Assembly (NCBI GenBank): GCA_016716965.1
Contig: JADJUP010000026.1
Location: 62,001 to 126,000, forward strand
From: Sulfuritalea sp.
Lineage (GTDB): Bacteria; Pseudomonadota; Gammaproteobacteria; Burkholderiales; Rhodocyclaceae
Direction of reading: 5' to 3'
DNA: 64,000 nucleotides
Part shown: piece by piece, positions 9,100-17,202 of the stretch
Layout: the number at the start of each line of letters is the position of its first letter
Numbering within the stretch: the stretch's first letter is position 1
Made by a program: the position numbers and the translations under genes
Notes under the pieces: model-generated
Seen by the model: only the letters and a program-made list of their open reading frames with translations
What the model was told of the DNA's origin: nothing
The model's database searches: none

Positions 9100-9128
9100 T
9101 TTACACGAGCCCCCCGCCTCCCTATAAT
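9100..9128 (+). promoter_or_regulatory. Promoter of the tRNA operon
   Basis: TTTACA at 9100-9105, a 17-base spacer and a perfect TATAAT at 9123-9128, followed by a GC-rich discriminator (GCGCGCTC), typical of stringently controlled stable-RNA promoters. The first tRNA begins 15 bases after the -10. Confidence 0.85.
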
Positions 9129-9142
9129 GCGCGCTCTCTTGT

Positions 9143-9218
<76 letters not shown>

Positions 9219-9226
9219 AACGATAA

Positions 9227-9302
9227 GTCCCTATCGTCTAGAGGCCTAGGACAATACCCTTTCACGGTATGAACCGGGGTTCGAATCCCCGTGGGGACGC
9301 CA
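9227..9302 (+). tRNA. tRNA-Glu, anticodon TTC
   Basis: 76 bases with encoded CCA. Acceptor GTCCCTA pairs with TGGGGAC; the anticodon loop CTTTCAC carries TTC; the T arm is GGGGTTCGAATCCCC. It lies 8 bases after tRNA-Ala and 13 bases before a strong terminator. Confidence 0.97.
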
Positions 9303-9315
9303 GCAACAGGAAACG

Positions 9316-9350
9316 CGCCCGATTCCGCAAGGAGTCGGGCGTTTTTCTTT
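9316..9350 (+). terminator. Rho-independent terminator of the tRNA operon
   Basis: An 11-bp stem, CGCCCGATTCC (9316-9326) with GGAGTCGGGCG (9331-9341), closes a GCAA tetraloop and is followed directly by TTTTTCTTTT. One G-T wobble in the stem. Confidence 0.92.
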
Positions 9351-9428
9351 TGGTGTCCTGCCCGGAGGGCCGGACCGCATCCGGAGGACGGCTAGAATCG
9401 CGACACTATCCGTTTGTCCCCAATTGCC

Positions 9429-9863
9429 ATGGCCCGCATCAAGCTCCAGTTTCCCGACGACCAGTTCTGCTATTCCACCGAGCTCACGGTGCGCATTACC
9501 GACATCAACGGCGCCAACCATCTCGGCAACGACTCGATGATCTCGATGATCTCCGAGGCGCGGGCGCGTTTCCTGTTCGACTTCGGCGTCGAAGAAAGTG
9601 CCGACGACCAGATCATCGTCACCGACCTGGCCACGACCTACCTCGCCGAGGCCTACGCGCGCGACGAACTGCGCTTCGAGATCGGCGTCGCGGATTTCAA
9701 CAAGTACGGCGGCGACATCATTTTCCGCGTTACGCGGCCGGCCGACGCGACGCTGATCGCGATGGCGAAGTCCGGCTTCGTCTTCTTCGATTACGCGGCC
9801 AAAAAGGTCGTTTCGATGCCGGAGTCCTTTGCCGTCCGTTTTCCGAAGGTGAACCGGCTGTAG
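9429..9863 (+). CDS. Hotdog-fold thioesterase family protein
   Basis: 144 residues from ATG at 9429; an in-frame start 15 bases earlier is possible. The sequence VRITDINGANHLGNDSMISMISEARARFLFDFG is a 4HBT-type hotdog pattern, with the Asp/Asn-His region where these acyl-CoA thioesterases place their catalytic residue. Relatives hydrolyse acyl-CoA thioesters; the substrate is unknown. It stands alone between the tRNA terminator and the itaconate-type operon, 83 bases before it, and might be its first gene. Confidence 0.75.
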   Translation: MARIKLQFPDDQFCYSTELTVRITDINGANHLGNDSMISMISEARARFLFDFGVEESADDQIIVTDLATTYLAEAYARDELRFEIGVADFNKYGGDIIFRVTRPADATLIAMAKSGFVFFDYAAKKVVSMPESFAVRFPKVNRL

Positions 9864-9946
9864 GAAAATTGAAGAAATCCTTGGTCGTGGCGTTGGCCAA
9901 GGAAGCCGGCTTCGATTCGAACAAGTGAAGAAGGTGGAGAGTCCCC

Positions 9947-10798
9947 ATGATTGACCTCGATCACCTGCGCGGCTGGATCGGCCGCAGCGAAACCCTGGAC
10001 GACACGGTGACCGCGTCGAAAGTGGCAGCGCTGGCGGCTACGCTGGACCGCGACGATGCCTTTCCGGTGGCGGGCGACCCGCTGCCGCCGCCCTGGCACT
10101 GGACGCTGTGCGTGCCGGCGGCGCGCCAGTCGGTGATCGGGCCGGACGGCCATCCGGCGCGAGGCGGGTTCCTGCCGCCGGTGCCCCTTCCCAGGCGCAT
10201 GTGGGCGGGCGGCCGCCTGACCTTCCCGCAGCCGTTGCGGGTAGGCGAAGCCGTGCAGCGGCGTTCGCAGGTGATGTCGGTCGAGCACAAGAGCGGTCGA
10301 TCCGGGGAACTGGTTTTCGTCCTCGTGCGCCACGAGTTCCACGGTCCGCAGGGACTCGCCATCACCGAAGAGCACGACATCGTCTATCGCGACTTGCCCA
10401 GCGCCGTGTCGCCAGCGCCGACTTTTGCGCCAGCCCCTGCAACGCAGGCCTGGGAACGCCAAATCGTTCCCGACGACGTGCTGCTGTTCCGCTATTCCGC
10501 GCTGACCTTCAACGGCCATCGCATCCACTACGACCGCCGCTACGTCACCGAAGTCGAGGGCTATCCGGGCCTGATCGTGCATGGCCCGCTGATCGCGACA
10601 ATGCTGGTCGACCTGCTGCGGCGCAACCTGCCCGATGCCGTGATCGCCGCCATCGAGTTCCGCGCCGTCAAGCCGGTATTCGACATTGCGCCCTTCCACG
10701 TCTGCGGCCAGCCGCAGGACGACGGCAAGACCGTCAGGTTGTGGGCGCGTGACGCCGAAGGACATCTGACGATGGACATGACAGTCACGCTCGCCTGA
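9947..10798 (+). CDS. MaoC/HTD2-type hydratase, probable itaconyl-CoA hydratase
   Basis: 283 residues in two hotdog halves. The C-terminal half has the hydratase pattern FNGHRIHYDRRY followed by VEGYPGLIVHGPL, as in the Ich/mesaconyl-C4-CoA hydratase group. In Pseudomonas aeruginosa an enzyme of this type (PA0878, Ich) hydrates itaconyl-CoA to citramalyl-CoA and sits with the same neighbours as here: acyl-CoA dehydrogenase, CoA-transferase, MmgE/PrpD and CitE-like lyase. The role is therefore assigned mainly from context. Residues 153-160 (AVSPAPTF) in the linker between the halves are encoded by a copy of the dispersed motif described in the findings. Confidence 0.8.
   Translation: MIDLDHLRGWIGRSETLDDTVTASKVAALAATLDRDDAFPVAGDPLPPPWHWTLCVPAARQSVIGPDGHPARGGFLPPVPLPRRMWAGGRLTFPQPLRVGEAVQRRSQVMSVEHKSGRSGELVFVLVRHEFHGPQGLAITEEHDIVYRDLPSAVSPAPTFAPAPATQAWERQIVPDDVLLFRYSALTFNGHRIHYDRRYVTEVEGYPGLIVHGPLIATMLVDLLRRNLPDAVIAAIEFRAVKPVFDIAPFHVCGQPQDDGKTVRLWARDAEGHLTMDMTVTLA
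10403..10426 (+). repeat. Dispersed motif copy, in the hydratase gene
   Basis: GCCGTGTCGCCAGCGCCGAC followed by TTTT; full form of the motif. Encodes AVSPAPTF in frame in the linker of the hydratase. Confidence 0.65.
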
Positions 10799-10828
10799 AT
10801 CACAACCCCCGACGCCAAGAGAACCTTC

Positions 10829-11989
10829 ATGCAAACGGCACACGACGCCTACCAGGACATCCGCGATGCGGTGCGCGATTTGTGCGCGCAGTATCCGGCC
10901 GAATACTTCCGCAAGGTCGATGAAGAGCGCGGCTATCCCGAAGCCTTCGTCGATGCGCTGACGAAGGCCGGCTGGATGGCGGCGCTGATCCCGCAGGAAT
11001 ACGGCGGATCGGGCCTCGGCTTGACCGAGGCCTCGGTGATCATGGAAGAAATCAACCGCTGCGGCGGCAACTCGGGCGCCTGCCACGGCCAGATGTACAA
11101 CATGGGTACGCTGCTGCGCCACGGCTCGGAGGCGCAGAAGCAGCGCTACCTGCCGCAGATCGCCGCCGGCGAGTTGCGCCTGCAGTCGATGGGCGTGACC
11201 GAGCCGACCACCGGCACCGACACCACCAGGATCAAGACCACGGCGGTGAAGCGGGGCGACCGCTACGTGGTGAACGGGCAGAAGGTGTGGATCTCGCGCA
11301 TCCAGCATTCCGACCTGATGATCCTGCTGGCGCGCACCACGCCGCTGGCCGAGGTGAAGAAGAAATCCGAGGGCATGTCGGTCTTCATCGTCGACCTGCG
11401 CGACGCGATCGGCCACGGCATGACGGTGCGTCCGATCCCGAACATGGTCAACCACGAGACCAACGAGCTGTTCTTCGACAACCTCGAAATCCCCGCCGGG
11501 AACCTGATCGGCGAGGAGGGCAGGGGCTTCAAGTACATCCTCGACGGGCTCAATGCCGAACGCACCCTGATTGCCGCCGAGTGCATCGGCGACGGCTATT
11601 GGTTTGTCGACAAGGTCAGTGCCTACGTCAAGGAGCGCATCGTCTTTGGCCGCCCGATCGGCCAGAACCAGGGCGTGCAGTTCCCCATCGCCGAGTCCTA
11701 CATCGAGGTCGAGGCCGCCAACCTGATGCGCTGGGAGGCCTGCCGCCTGTACGACGCGCACCAGCCCTGCGGCGCCCAGGCCAACATGGCCAAGTACCTC
11801 GCCGCCAAAGCCTCCTGGGAAGCGGCCAATGCCTGCATCCAGTTCCACGGCGGCTTCGGCTTCGCCTGCGAATACGACGTCGAGCGCAAATTCCGCGAGA
11901 CGCGGCTTTACCAGGTGGCGCCGATCTCGACCAACTTGATCCTTTCGCACGTGGCCGAGCACGTCCTGGGCTTGCCCAGGTCGTTCTGA
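10829..11989 (+). CDS. Acyl-CoA dehydrogenase family protein of the itaconate operon
   Basis: 386 residues. FAD-binding motifs are present (MGVTEPTTGTDTTRIKTTA; KVWISR). At the place of the usual short-chain catalytic Glu (YEGT) it has YQVAPIS, while Glu244 in LNAERTLIAA sits at the helix-G position used as base by isovaleryl-CoA and long-chain dehydrogenases. It is equivalent by context to PA0879 of the P. aeruginosa itaconate gene cluster, whose exact role is not settled; a branched or dicarboxylyl-CoA substrate is a reasonable guess. Located 30 bases after the hydratase gene and 10 bases before the CoA-transferase gene. Confidence 0.85.
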   Translation: MQTAHDAYQDIRDAVRDLCAQYPAEYFRKVDEERGYPEAFVDALTKAGWMAALIPQEYGGSGLGLTEASVIMEEINRCGGNSGACHGQMYNMGTLLRHGSEAQKQRYLPQIAAGELRLQSMGVTEPTTGTDTTRIKTTAVKRGDRYVVNGQKVWISRIQHSDLMILLARTTPLAEVKKKSEGMSVFIVDLRDAIGHGMTVRPIPNMVNHETNELFFDNLEIPAGNLIGEEGRGFKYILDGLNAERTLIAAECIGDGYWFVDKVSAYVKERIVFGRPIGQNQGVQFPIAESYIEVEAANLMRWEACRLYDAHQPCGAQANMAKYLAAKASWEAANACIQFHGGFGFACEYDVERKFRETRLYQVAPISTNLILSHVAEHVLGLPRSF

Positions 11990-11999
11990 AGAGGCGAAT

Positions 12000-13190
12000 A
12001 TGACCATGGCACAACGTCCTCTCGACGGCATCACCGTCGTTTCGCTGGAACACGCGATCGCCGCGCCATTCTGTACCCGCCAACTGGCCGACCTCGGCGC
12101 GCGCGTGATCAAGGTCGAACGTCCCGGCGTCGGCGACTTCGCCCGCGGCTATGACGACCGCGTGCATGGCCTGGCCTCCCACTTCGTGTGGACCAACCGC
12201 TCCAAGGAAAGCCTGACGCTCGACGTCAAGCATGCCGAGGCCGACACCGTGTTCGCCCGCCTGCTGGAGCAGGCCGACGTCCTGGTGCAGAACCTCGCGC
12301 CCGGCGCCGCCGCGCGCCTCGGCCTGTCCTTCGAGGCGCTGCACGAGAAATACCCGCGCCTCATCGTCTGCGACATTTCCGGCTACGGCGATTCCGGCCC
12401 CTATCGCGACAAGAAGGCCTACGACCTGCTGATCCAGAGCGAATCGGGCTTCCTCTCGATCACCGGCACGCCCGACGAGCCGGCCAAGGCCGGCTGCTCG
12501 ATCGCCGACATCTCCGCCGGCATGTATGCCTACAGCAACATCCTGGCCGCCCTGATCCAGCGCAGCAAGACGGGAAAGGGCTCGCGCGTGGAGGTTTCGA
12601 TGCTGGAAGCCATGGCCGAGTGGATGAGCTATCCGCTGTATTACTCGATCGACGGCGCGGCGCCGCCGCCGCGCTCGGGAGCGGCGCACGCCACGATTTA
12701 TCCCTACGGCCCCTTCACCGCCGGCGATGGCAAGGTCGTGATGCTCGGACTGCAGAACGAGCGCGAGTGGGCGATCTTCTGCGACAAGGTGCTGCTCCGG
12801 CCGGAACTCGCAGGCGATGCACGCTATGCCTCGAACCTGAAGCGCACCGCCGCCCGGCACGAGGTCAAGGAACTGGTCGAGCTGGCCTTCGCCGGCCTCG
12901 ACGCGGCGCAGGTCGAAGCGCGCCTCGAAGCGGCCGGCATCGCCAATGCGCGCGTCAATGACATGCACGACCTCTGGCAGCATGAGCAGTTGCAGGCGCG
13001 CGGCCGCTGGGTCGAAGTCGACAGTCCGGCCGGCAAGCTGCCGGCGCTGCTGCCGCCCGGGCTGCCGAGCGACGTAGCCCCGCGCATGGATGCCGTCCCC
13101 GCGCTGGGCCAGCATACCGCTTCCATCCTCGCCGGTCTGGGCTATGCCCCCGCCGATATTGAACGCCTGCGCACCGAGCGCGCCATCTAG
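12000..13190 (+). CDS. CaiB/BaiF (family III) CoA-transferase, probable itaconate CoA-transferase
   Basis: 396 residues; ATG at 12000, with a second in-frame ATG at 12006. Family III transferases move CoA between carboxylates through an aspartyl-CoA intermediate; the catalytic Asp142 lies in KKAYDLLIQSESG. N-terminal ITVVSLEHAIAAPFCTRQLADLGARVIKVE is the standard opening of the family. With the neighbouring hydratase and lyase it matches the Ict step (itaconate plus succinyl-CoA to itaconyl-CoA). The substrate assignment is by gene context; mesaconate or citramalate are alternatives. Confidence 0.83.
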   Translation: MTMAQRPLDGITVVSLEHAIAAPFCTRQLADLGARVIKVERPGVGDFARGYDDRVHGLASHFVWTNRSKESLTLDVKHAEADTVFARLLEQADVLVQNLAPGAAARLGLSFEALHEKYPRLIVCDISGYGDSGPYRDKKAYDLLIQSESGFLSITGTPDEPAKAGCSIADISAGMYAYSNILAALIQRSKTGKGSRVEVSMLEAMAEWMSYPLYYSIDGAAPPPRSGAAHATIYPYGPFTAGDGKVVMLGLQNEREWAIFCDKVLLRPELAGDARYASNLKRTAARHEVKELVELAFAGLDAAQVEARLEAAGIANARVNDMHDLWQHEQLQARGRWVEVDSPAGKLPALLPPGLPSDVAPRMDAVPALGQHTASILAGLGYAPADIERLRTERAI

Positions 13191-13201
13191 GAAATCAGAA
13201 C

Positions 13202-14596
13202 ATGACCGACCACCCAAGCCGCACGCTCGCCACCTTTGCCGCCGGCCTTCAGGCCGCGTCCATTCCCGCCGCCGTCCTGCGCCGCACCGAAGACCTGTTC
13301 CTCGACTGGGCCGCATCGGCACTCGCCGGCAAGGGCGCGGAGCCGGTCGAGATCATCGAGCGCTTCGCCCGCGCCATGGGCCCGACTATGGACGCAAATG
13401 AGGGCATGGCCGAGGTGCTGATTTCCCGCCGGCACACTTCGCCGCTGTTCGCCGCCATGGTCAATGCCGCCGCCTCGCACGTGGTCGAGCAGGACGACGT
13501 GCATAACGGTTCGGTATTCCATCCGGCTACCGTCGTATTCCCCCCGGCGCTGGCCGTCGCCCAGGCGCTGGGCAAATCGGGGCGCGACCTGCTGGTGGCC
13601 TGCGTCGCCGGTTACGAGGTCGGCATCCGCGTCGGCGAGTACCTCGGCCGCTCGCACTACCGCGTGTTCCACACCACCGGCACGGCAGGCACGCTGGCCG
13701 CCGCCGCTGCGGTCGGCAGGCTGCTGGAGCTGAACCCCGAGCAGATGCTGCACGCCTTCGGCTCGGCCGGCACCCAGTCGGCGGGACTCTGGGAGTTCCT
13801 GCGCGACGCGGCGAACTCCAAGCAGTTGCACACCGCGCATGCCGCCGCGGCCGGCCTGACCGCGGCCTATCTCGCCAGGGACGGCTTCACCGGCGCGCAG
13901 CACATCCTCGAAGGCCCGCAGGGGCTGGCGGCCGGCACCTCGAGCGACGCCGATCCGGCACGCCTGGTCGATGGACTCGGCACGCGCTGGACGGTGGCCG
14001 AGACCTCGTTCAAGTTCCACGCGTCGTGCCGCCACAACCATCCGGCGGCGGATGCCCTGCTCAAGGCGATGCAGGATCACCGTATCGCCAGCGCCGACAT
14101 TTCGGAGGTCACGGCGCACGTGCATCAGGCGGCGATCGACGTGCTCGGTCCGGTCACCGATCCGCAGACCGTGCATCAGGCCAAATTCTCGATGGGCACG
14201 GTGTTGGGCCTGATCGCCACGCAGGGCCGCGCGGGGCTCGCCGAGTTCGATGCCTGCCTCGAAGATGCCGCCGTGCGTGAGTTCGCCGCGCGCGTGCGCA
14301 TGGAACTCGATGCCGAGGTCGACGGCGCCTACCCGGCGCGCTGGATCGGCAAGGTCACGGTGACGACGCGCGATGGCCGCAAGATCGCGGCCCGGGTCGA
14401 CGAGCCCAAGGGCGACCCGGGCAATACGCTGTCGCGTGCCGAACTGGAAGACAAGGCGCTGCGCCTGGGCGCGTATCGTGGCGGCGCCAGTGATGCCGAG
14501 TTGCGGCGCATCATCGACACGGTCTGGGGCCTGGAGTCGGTGCCCGTCGTCGGCGATCTGCTGCCTGCGGCCGACGCCATGCGAGCAGCCGCATGA
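13202..14596 (+). CDS. MmgE/PrpD family protein
   Basis: 464 residues of the family that includes 2-methylcitrate dehydratase and cis-aconitate (itaconate-forming) decarboxylase. Visible family features are HVVEQDDVHNGSVFHPATVV, the helical N-terminal domain, and KFHASCRHNHPAADALL in the C-terminal half. The P. aeruginosa itaconate cluster carries a member at the equivalent position (PA0881). It could feed the pathway by dehydration or isomerisation of a C5/C6 di- or tricarboxylate; the reaction is not known. The stop overlaps the next start (ATGA at 14593), so translation is likely coupled to the lyase. Confidence 0.82.
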   Translation: MTDHPSRTLATFAAGLQAASIPAAVLRRTEDLFLDWAASALAGKGAEPVEIIERFARAMGPTMDANEGMAEVLISRRHTSPLFAAMVNAAASHVVEQDDVHNGSVFHPATVVFPPALAVAQALGKSGRDLLVACVAGYEVGIRVGEYLGRSHYRVFHTTGTAGTLAAAAAVGRLLELNPEQMLHAFGSAGTQSAGLWEFLRDAANSKQLHTAHAAAAGLTAAYLARDGFTGAQHILEGPQGLAAGTSSDADPARLVDGLGTRWTVAETSFKFHASCRHNHPAADALLKAMQDHRIASADISEVTAHVHQAAIDVLGPVTDPQTVHQAKFSMGTVLGLIATQGRAGLAEFDACLEDAAVREFAARVRMELDAEVDGAYPARWIGKVTVTTRDGRKIAARVDEPKGDPGNTLSRAELEDKALRLGAYRGGASDAELRRIIDTVWGLESVPVVGDLLPAADAMRAAA

Positions 14597-15399
14597 AGCC
14601 GCTGAACTCCCTGCTTTTCGTGCCGGCGAGCCGGCCCGAGCGCATCGCCAAGGCACTCAATGCCGGCGCCGACGCGGTGATCGTCGACCTGGAAGATGCT
14701 GTCGCGCCGGGCGAAAAGGATGCCGCGCGCGCGGCGCTGGCGGCCGCGCTCGATGCCGCGCACCCGGTCATGGTCCGCATCAACGCCGCCGATACGCCGT
14801 GGTTTCCGGCCGACCTGGAGCTGTTGGCGCATTCGGGCATCGCCGCCGTGGTGCTGCCCAAGGCGGAACACGCAGAGGATGTCGCAGTAGTCCATCATGC
14901 GGCCGGCGGCAAGTCGGTATTGCCCCTGATCGAGTCCGCGCACGGCTTCGAACAGCGCCAGGCGCTGGCCCATGCCGAAGGGGTGCAGCGCTTGATCTTC
15001 GGCCATATCGATTTCCAGGCCGACATGGGCATGCGCGCCACCGAGGATGAACTGCTGCCATTCCGCGTCGCCCTCGTACTGGCCTCGCGGCTGGCCGACA
15101 TCTTGCCTCCCATCGACGGAGTGACCACCGCGCTCGACGATGCCGATCTGTTGCGCAGCGATGCCTTGCGCGCGCGCCGCCTCGGCTTCGGCGGCAAGCT
15201 CTGCATCCATCCGCGCCAGGTTGCCGTGGTCAAGCAATGTTTCGCGCCCGATGCCGACGAAATCGCCTGGGCCAGGCGCGTGATCGCCGCCGATGCGGCG
15301 GCGGGAGGTGCCGCCTTGGCAGTCGACGGCAAGATGGTGGATAAGCCGGTGGTGTTGCGCGCTCAGGCCATTCTCGCCGAAGCCCTCGCGAGGGACTGA
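14593..15399 (+). CDS. CitE/HpcH-type lyase, probable citramalyl-CoA lyase
   Basis: 268 residues. TIM-barrel CitE-like lyase with the opening NSLLFVPASRPERIAKAL, VIVDLEDAVAPGEKD (Mg-binding Glu/Asp region) and FGHIDFQADMG. Stand-alone CitE-like proteins cleave malyl- or citramalyl-CoA; in this operon context cleavage of citramalyl-CoA into acetyl-CoA and pyruvate (Ccl) is expected. Start overlaps the MmgE/PrpD stop. The 166 bases after it hold no gene. Confidence 0.83.
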   Translation: MKPLNSLLFVPASRPERIAKALNAGADAVIVDLEDAVAPGEKDAARAALAAALDAAHPVMVRINAADTPWFPADLELLAHSGIAAVVLPKAEHAEDVAVVHHAAGGKSVLPLIESAHGFEQRQALAHAEGVQRLIFGHIDFQADMGMRATEDELLPFRVALVLASRLADILPPIDGVTTALDDADLLRSDALRARRLGFGGKLCIHPRQVAVVKQCFAPDADEIAWARRVIAADAAAGGAALAVDGKMVDKPVVLRAQAILAEALARD

Positions 15400-15565
15400 T
15401 GGGTGCCGGTCCGCCGGTGGCCTGCCCGCTGGCAGTGCCGGACGGGATCACCCGCGAAATCCCGGACTGTCGTATGCTGCACGCCTTTTGCAGACCACGC
15501 GACGTCATTGATGGTCGTCAACACAACGGGACCGGCGAGGTGATTCAACTCGTCGCACATCAGAC

Positions 15566-15943
15566 ATGAAAATCGACAGCCTCGACCACCTGGTTCTTAC
15601 AGTGCGCGACATCGATGCCAGTATCGATTTCTATGTCAATGTACTCGGCATGGAAGCGGTGAGCTTCGGCACCGGTCGCCGCGCGCTGGCCTTCGGCCGC
15701 CAGAAGATCAACCTGCATCCGGCCGCCACGCCATTCAAGCCACACGCGGTGGCGCCGATGCCCGGCTCGGCCGACCTCTGCCTGCTGACGTCGACGCCGA
15801 TTCCGGATGTCGTGGCGCATCTCGGGCTCCGCGGAGTGGACATCGAGGAAGGCCCGGTGACCCGTACCGGCGCCACCGGCCCCATCCTCTCGGTGTACAT
15901 TCGCGACCCGGACGGGAACCTGATCGAGGTTTCGAACAATTGA
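15566..15943 (+). CDS. VOC-superfamily protein (glyoxalase/dioxygenase fold)
   Basis: 125 residues starting MKIDSLDHLVLTVRDIDAS, with the paired beta-alpha-beta-beta-beta modules of the vicinal oxygen chelate fold. Candidate metal ligands are His8 in LDHLVL, a mid-chain His and the Glu in DGNLIEVS. A VOC protein of similar size (PA0880) belongs to the P. aeruginosa itaconate cluster, so this is probably the same accessory gene; its activity is unknown. Separated from the lyase by 166 bases and from the MFS gene by 46. Confidence 0.78.
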   Translation: MKIDSLDHLVLTVRDIDASIDFYVNVLGMEAVSFGTGRRALAFGRQKINLHPAATPFKPHAVAPMPGSADLCLLTSTPIPDVVAHLGLRGVDIEEGPVTRTGATGPILSVYIRDPDGNLIEVSNN

Positions 15944-15953
15944 CACTCGCGAT

Positions 15954-15975
15954 GCCGTGTCGCCAGCGCCGACTC
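15954..15975 (+). repeat. Dispersed motif copy, intergenic
   Basis: GCCGTGTCGCCAGCGCCGAC plus TC, between the VOC gene and the MFS gene. Confidence 0.65.
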
Positions 15976-15989
15976 CTGGATGAACGACC

Positions 15990-17189
15990 ATGAACGAATC
16001 CGTATCGCCGCAAGTCAGGCGCAACGTCACCCTGCTCGCCGGTTGCCAGGCGCTGCTGCTGTGCAATGCGGTGACCCTGATCGCCGTCAATGGCCTGGCC
16101 GGCGCGCGACTGGCGCCGACTCCCGCGCTGGCGACGCTGACCGTCACCGGCTACGTGATCGGCACGGCGCTGACCACGCTGCCGGCCTCCGCCTTCATGA
16201 AGCGTTACGGCCGTCGTGCCGGCTTCCTGCTCGGCGGCCTGCTCGGCATCCTCGGCGGCATCACCTGCGCCATGGCGGTGACCATCGGCAGCTTCTGGCT
16301 GCTCTGCTTCGGCACCCTGTGCGCCGGCACCTACAACGCATTCGGCCTGCAGTACCGTTTCGCCGCGGCCGACATGGCGCCGACCGACTGGAAGCCCAAG
16401 GCGATATCCCTGACGCTGGCCGGTGGCATCGTCGGTGGCTTCATCGGCCCCTGGGCGGGGAAGATCACGCGCGACCTGTGGGCGGTCGAGTTCGCCGCCA
16501 CCTATGCCACGCTCTCGGTGTTTGCGGTGATCGCGATGCTGATTGCCAGCCGCCTGCGCGTGCCCGAGATGGCCGGCGGGCCGCAGGCCGGTGCGGGACG
16601 ACCATTGCCGGTGATCGCACGCCAACCGGCTTTCGTCGTCGCGGTGCTGGCAGCGGCGCTGGGCTACGGCACCATGAACCTGCTGATGGCGGCGACCCCG
16701 CTGGCGATGGACATTTGCGGCCTGCCCTTCGGCGACGCCGCCTTCGTCCTGCAATGGCACGTGCTGGGAATGTACGGGCCGTCCTTCTTCACCGGCGGCC
16801 TGATCAAGCGCTTCGGCGTGCTCAACATCCTGATGGCGGGTGTGGTGCTGATGGTGGCCTGCATAATGTTCGCGATGTCCGGCGTCACGCTGATGCATTT
16901 CTGGTGGGCGCTGTTCCTGCTCGGCGTCGGCTGGAATTTCCTTTACATCGGCGGCACCACGCTGCTGACTGAAACCTACCGGCCCGAGGAGCGCGCCAAG
17001 GTGCAGGGCAGCAACGACTTCATGGTGTTCGGCGTGCAAGCCGTGTCCTCGGTCTCGGCCGGCGCGCTGGTCCTCGGCGGCGGCTGGACCCTGCTCAACC
17101 TCTACGCGATCCCCGCCGTGTTCGTCATCGCGGTGGCCGTCTTTGCATTGATCCTGCACCGCCGCCGGCTTGCCGCGGGTGCCGCCTGA
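15990..17189 (+). CDS. MFS transporter
   Basis: 399 residues with about twelve hydrophobic segments. Early family motif: SAFMKRYGRRAGFLLGGLLG (residues about 69-88), the cytoplasmic loop 2-3 signature. Several Ala/Gly-rich helices follow, and GGTTLLTETYRPEERAKVQG lies in the second half. Placed at the 3' side of the itaconate-type operon and only 13 bases before the OYE gene, so it may import a dicarboxylate substrate; sequence alone does not identify it. Confidence 0.8.
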   Translation: MNESVSPQVRRNVTLLAGCQALLLCNAVTLIAVNGLAGARLAPTPALATLTVTGYVIGTALTTLPASAFMKRYGRRAGFLLGGLLGILGGITCAMAVTIGSFWLLCFGTLCAGTYNAFGLQYRFAAADMAPTDWKPKAISLTLAGGIVGGFIGPWAGKITRDLWAVEFAATYATLSVFAVIAMLIASRLRVPEMAGGPQAGAGRPLPVIARQPAFVVAVLAAALGYGTMNLLMAATPLAMDICGLPFGDAAFVLQWHVLGMYGPSFFTGGLIKRFGVLNILMAGVVLMVACIMFAMSGVTLMHFWWALFLLGVGWNFLYIGGTTLLTETYRPEERAKVQGSNDFMVFGVQAVSSVSAGALVLGGGWTLLNLYAIPAVFVIAVAVFALILHRRRLAAGAA

Positions 17190-17202
17190 TTCGGAGCATT
17201 CC

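Noticed and set aside
9864..9928. Possible C-terminal extension of the thioesterase in another frame (KKSLVVALAKEAGF)
   Set aside because: The thioesterase has a normal end at 9863, and a frameshift there is not needed to complete the family domain.
14080..14103. Copy of the dispersed motif inside the MmgE/PrpD gene
   Set aside because: The match CCGTATCGCCAGCGCCGACA is good but lies in another frame (RIASADI) in what looks like normal family sequence; probably chance. The same applies to the match at 833-857 in pgeF.
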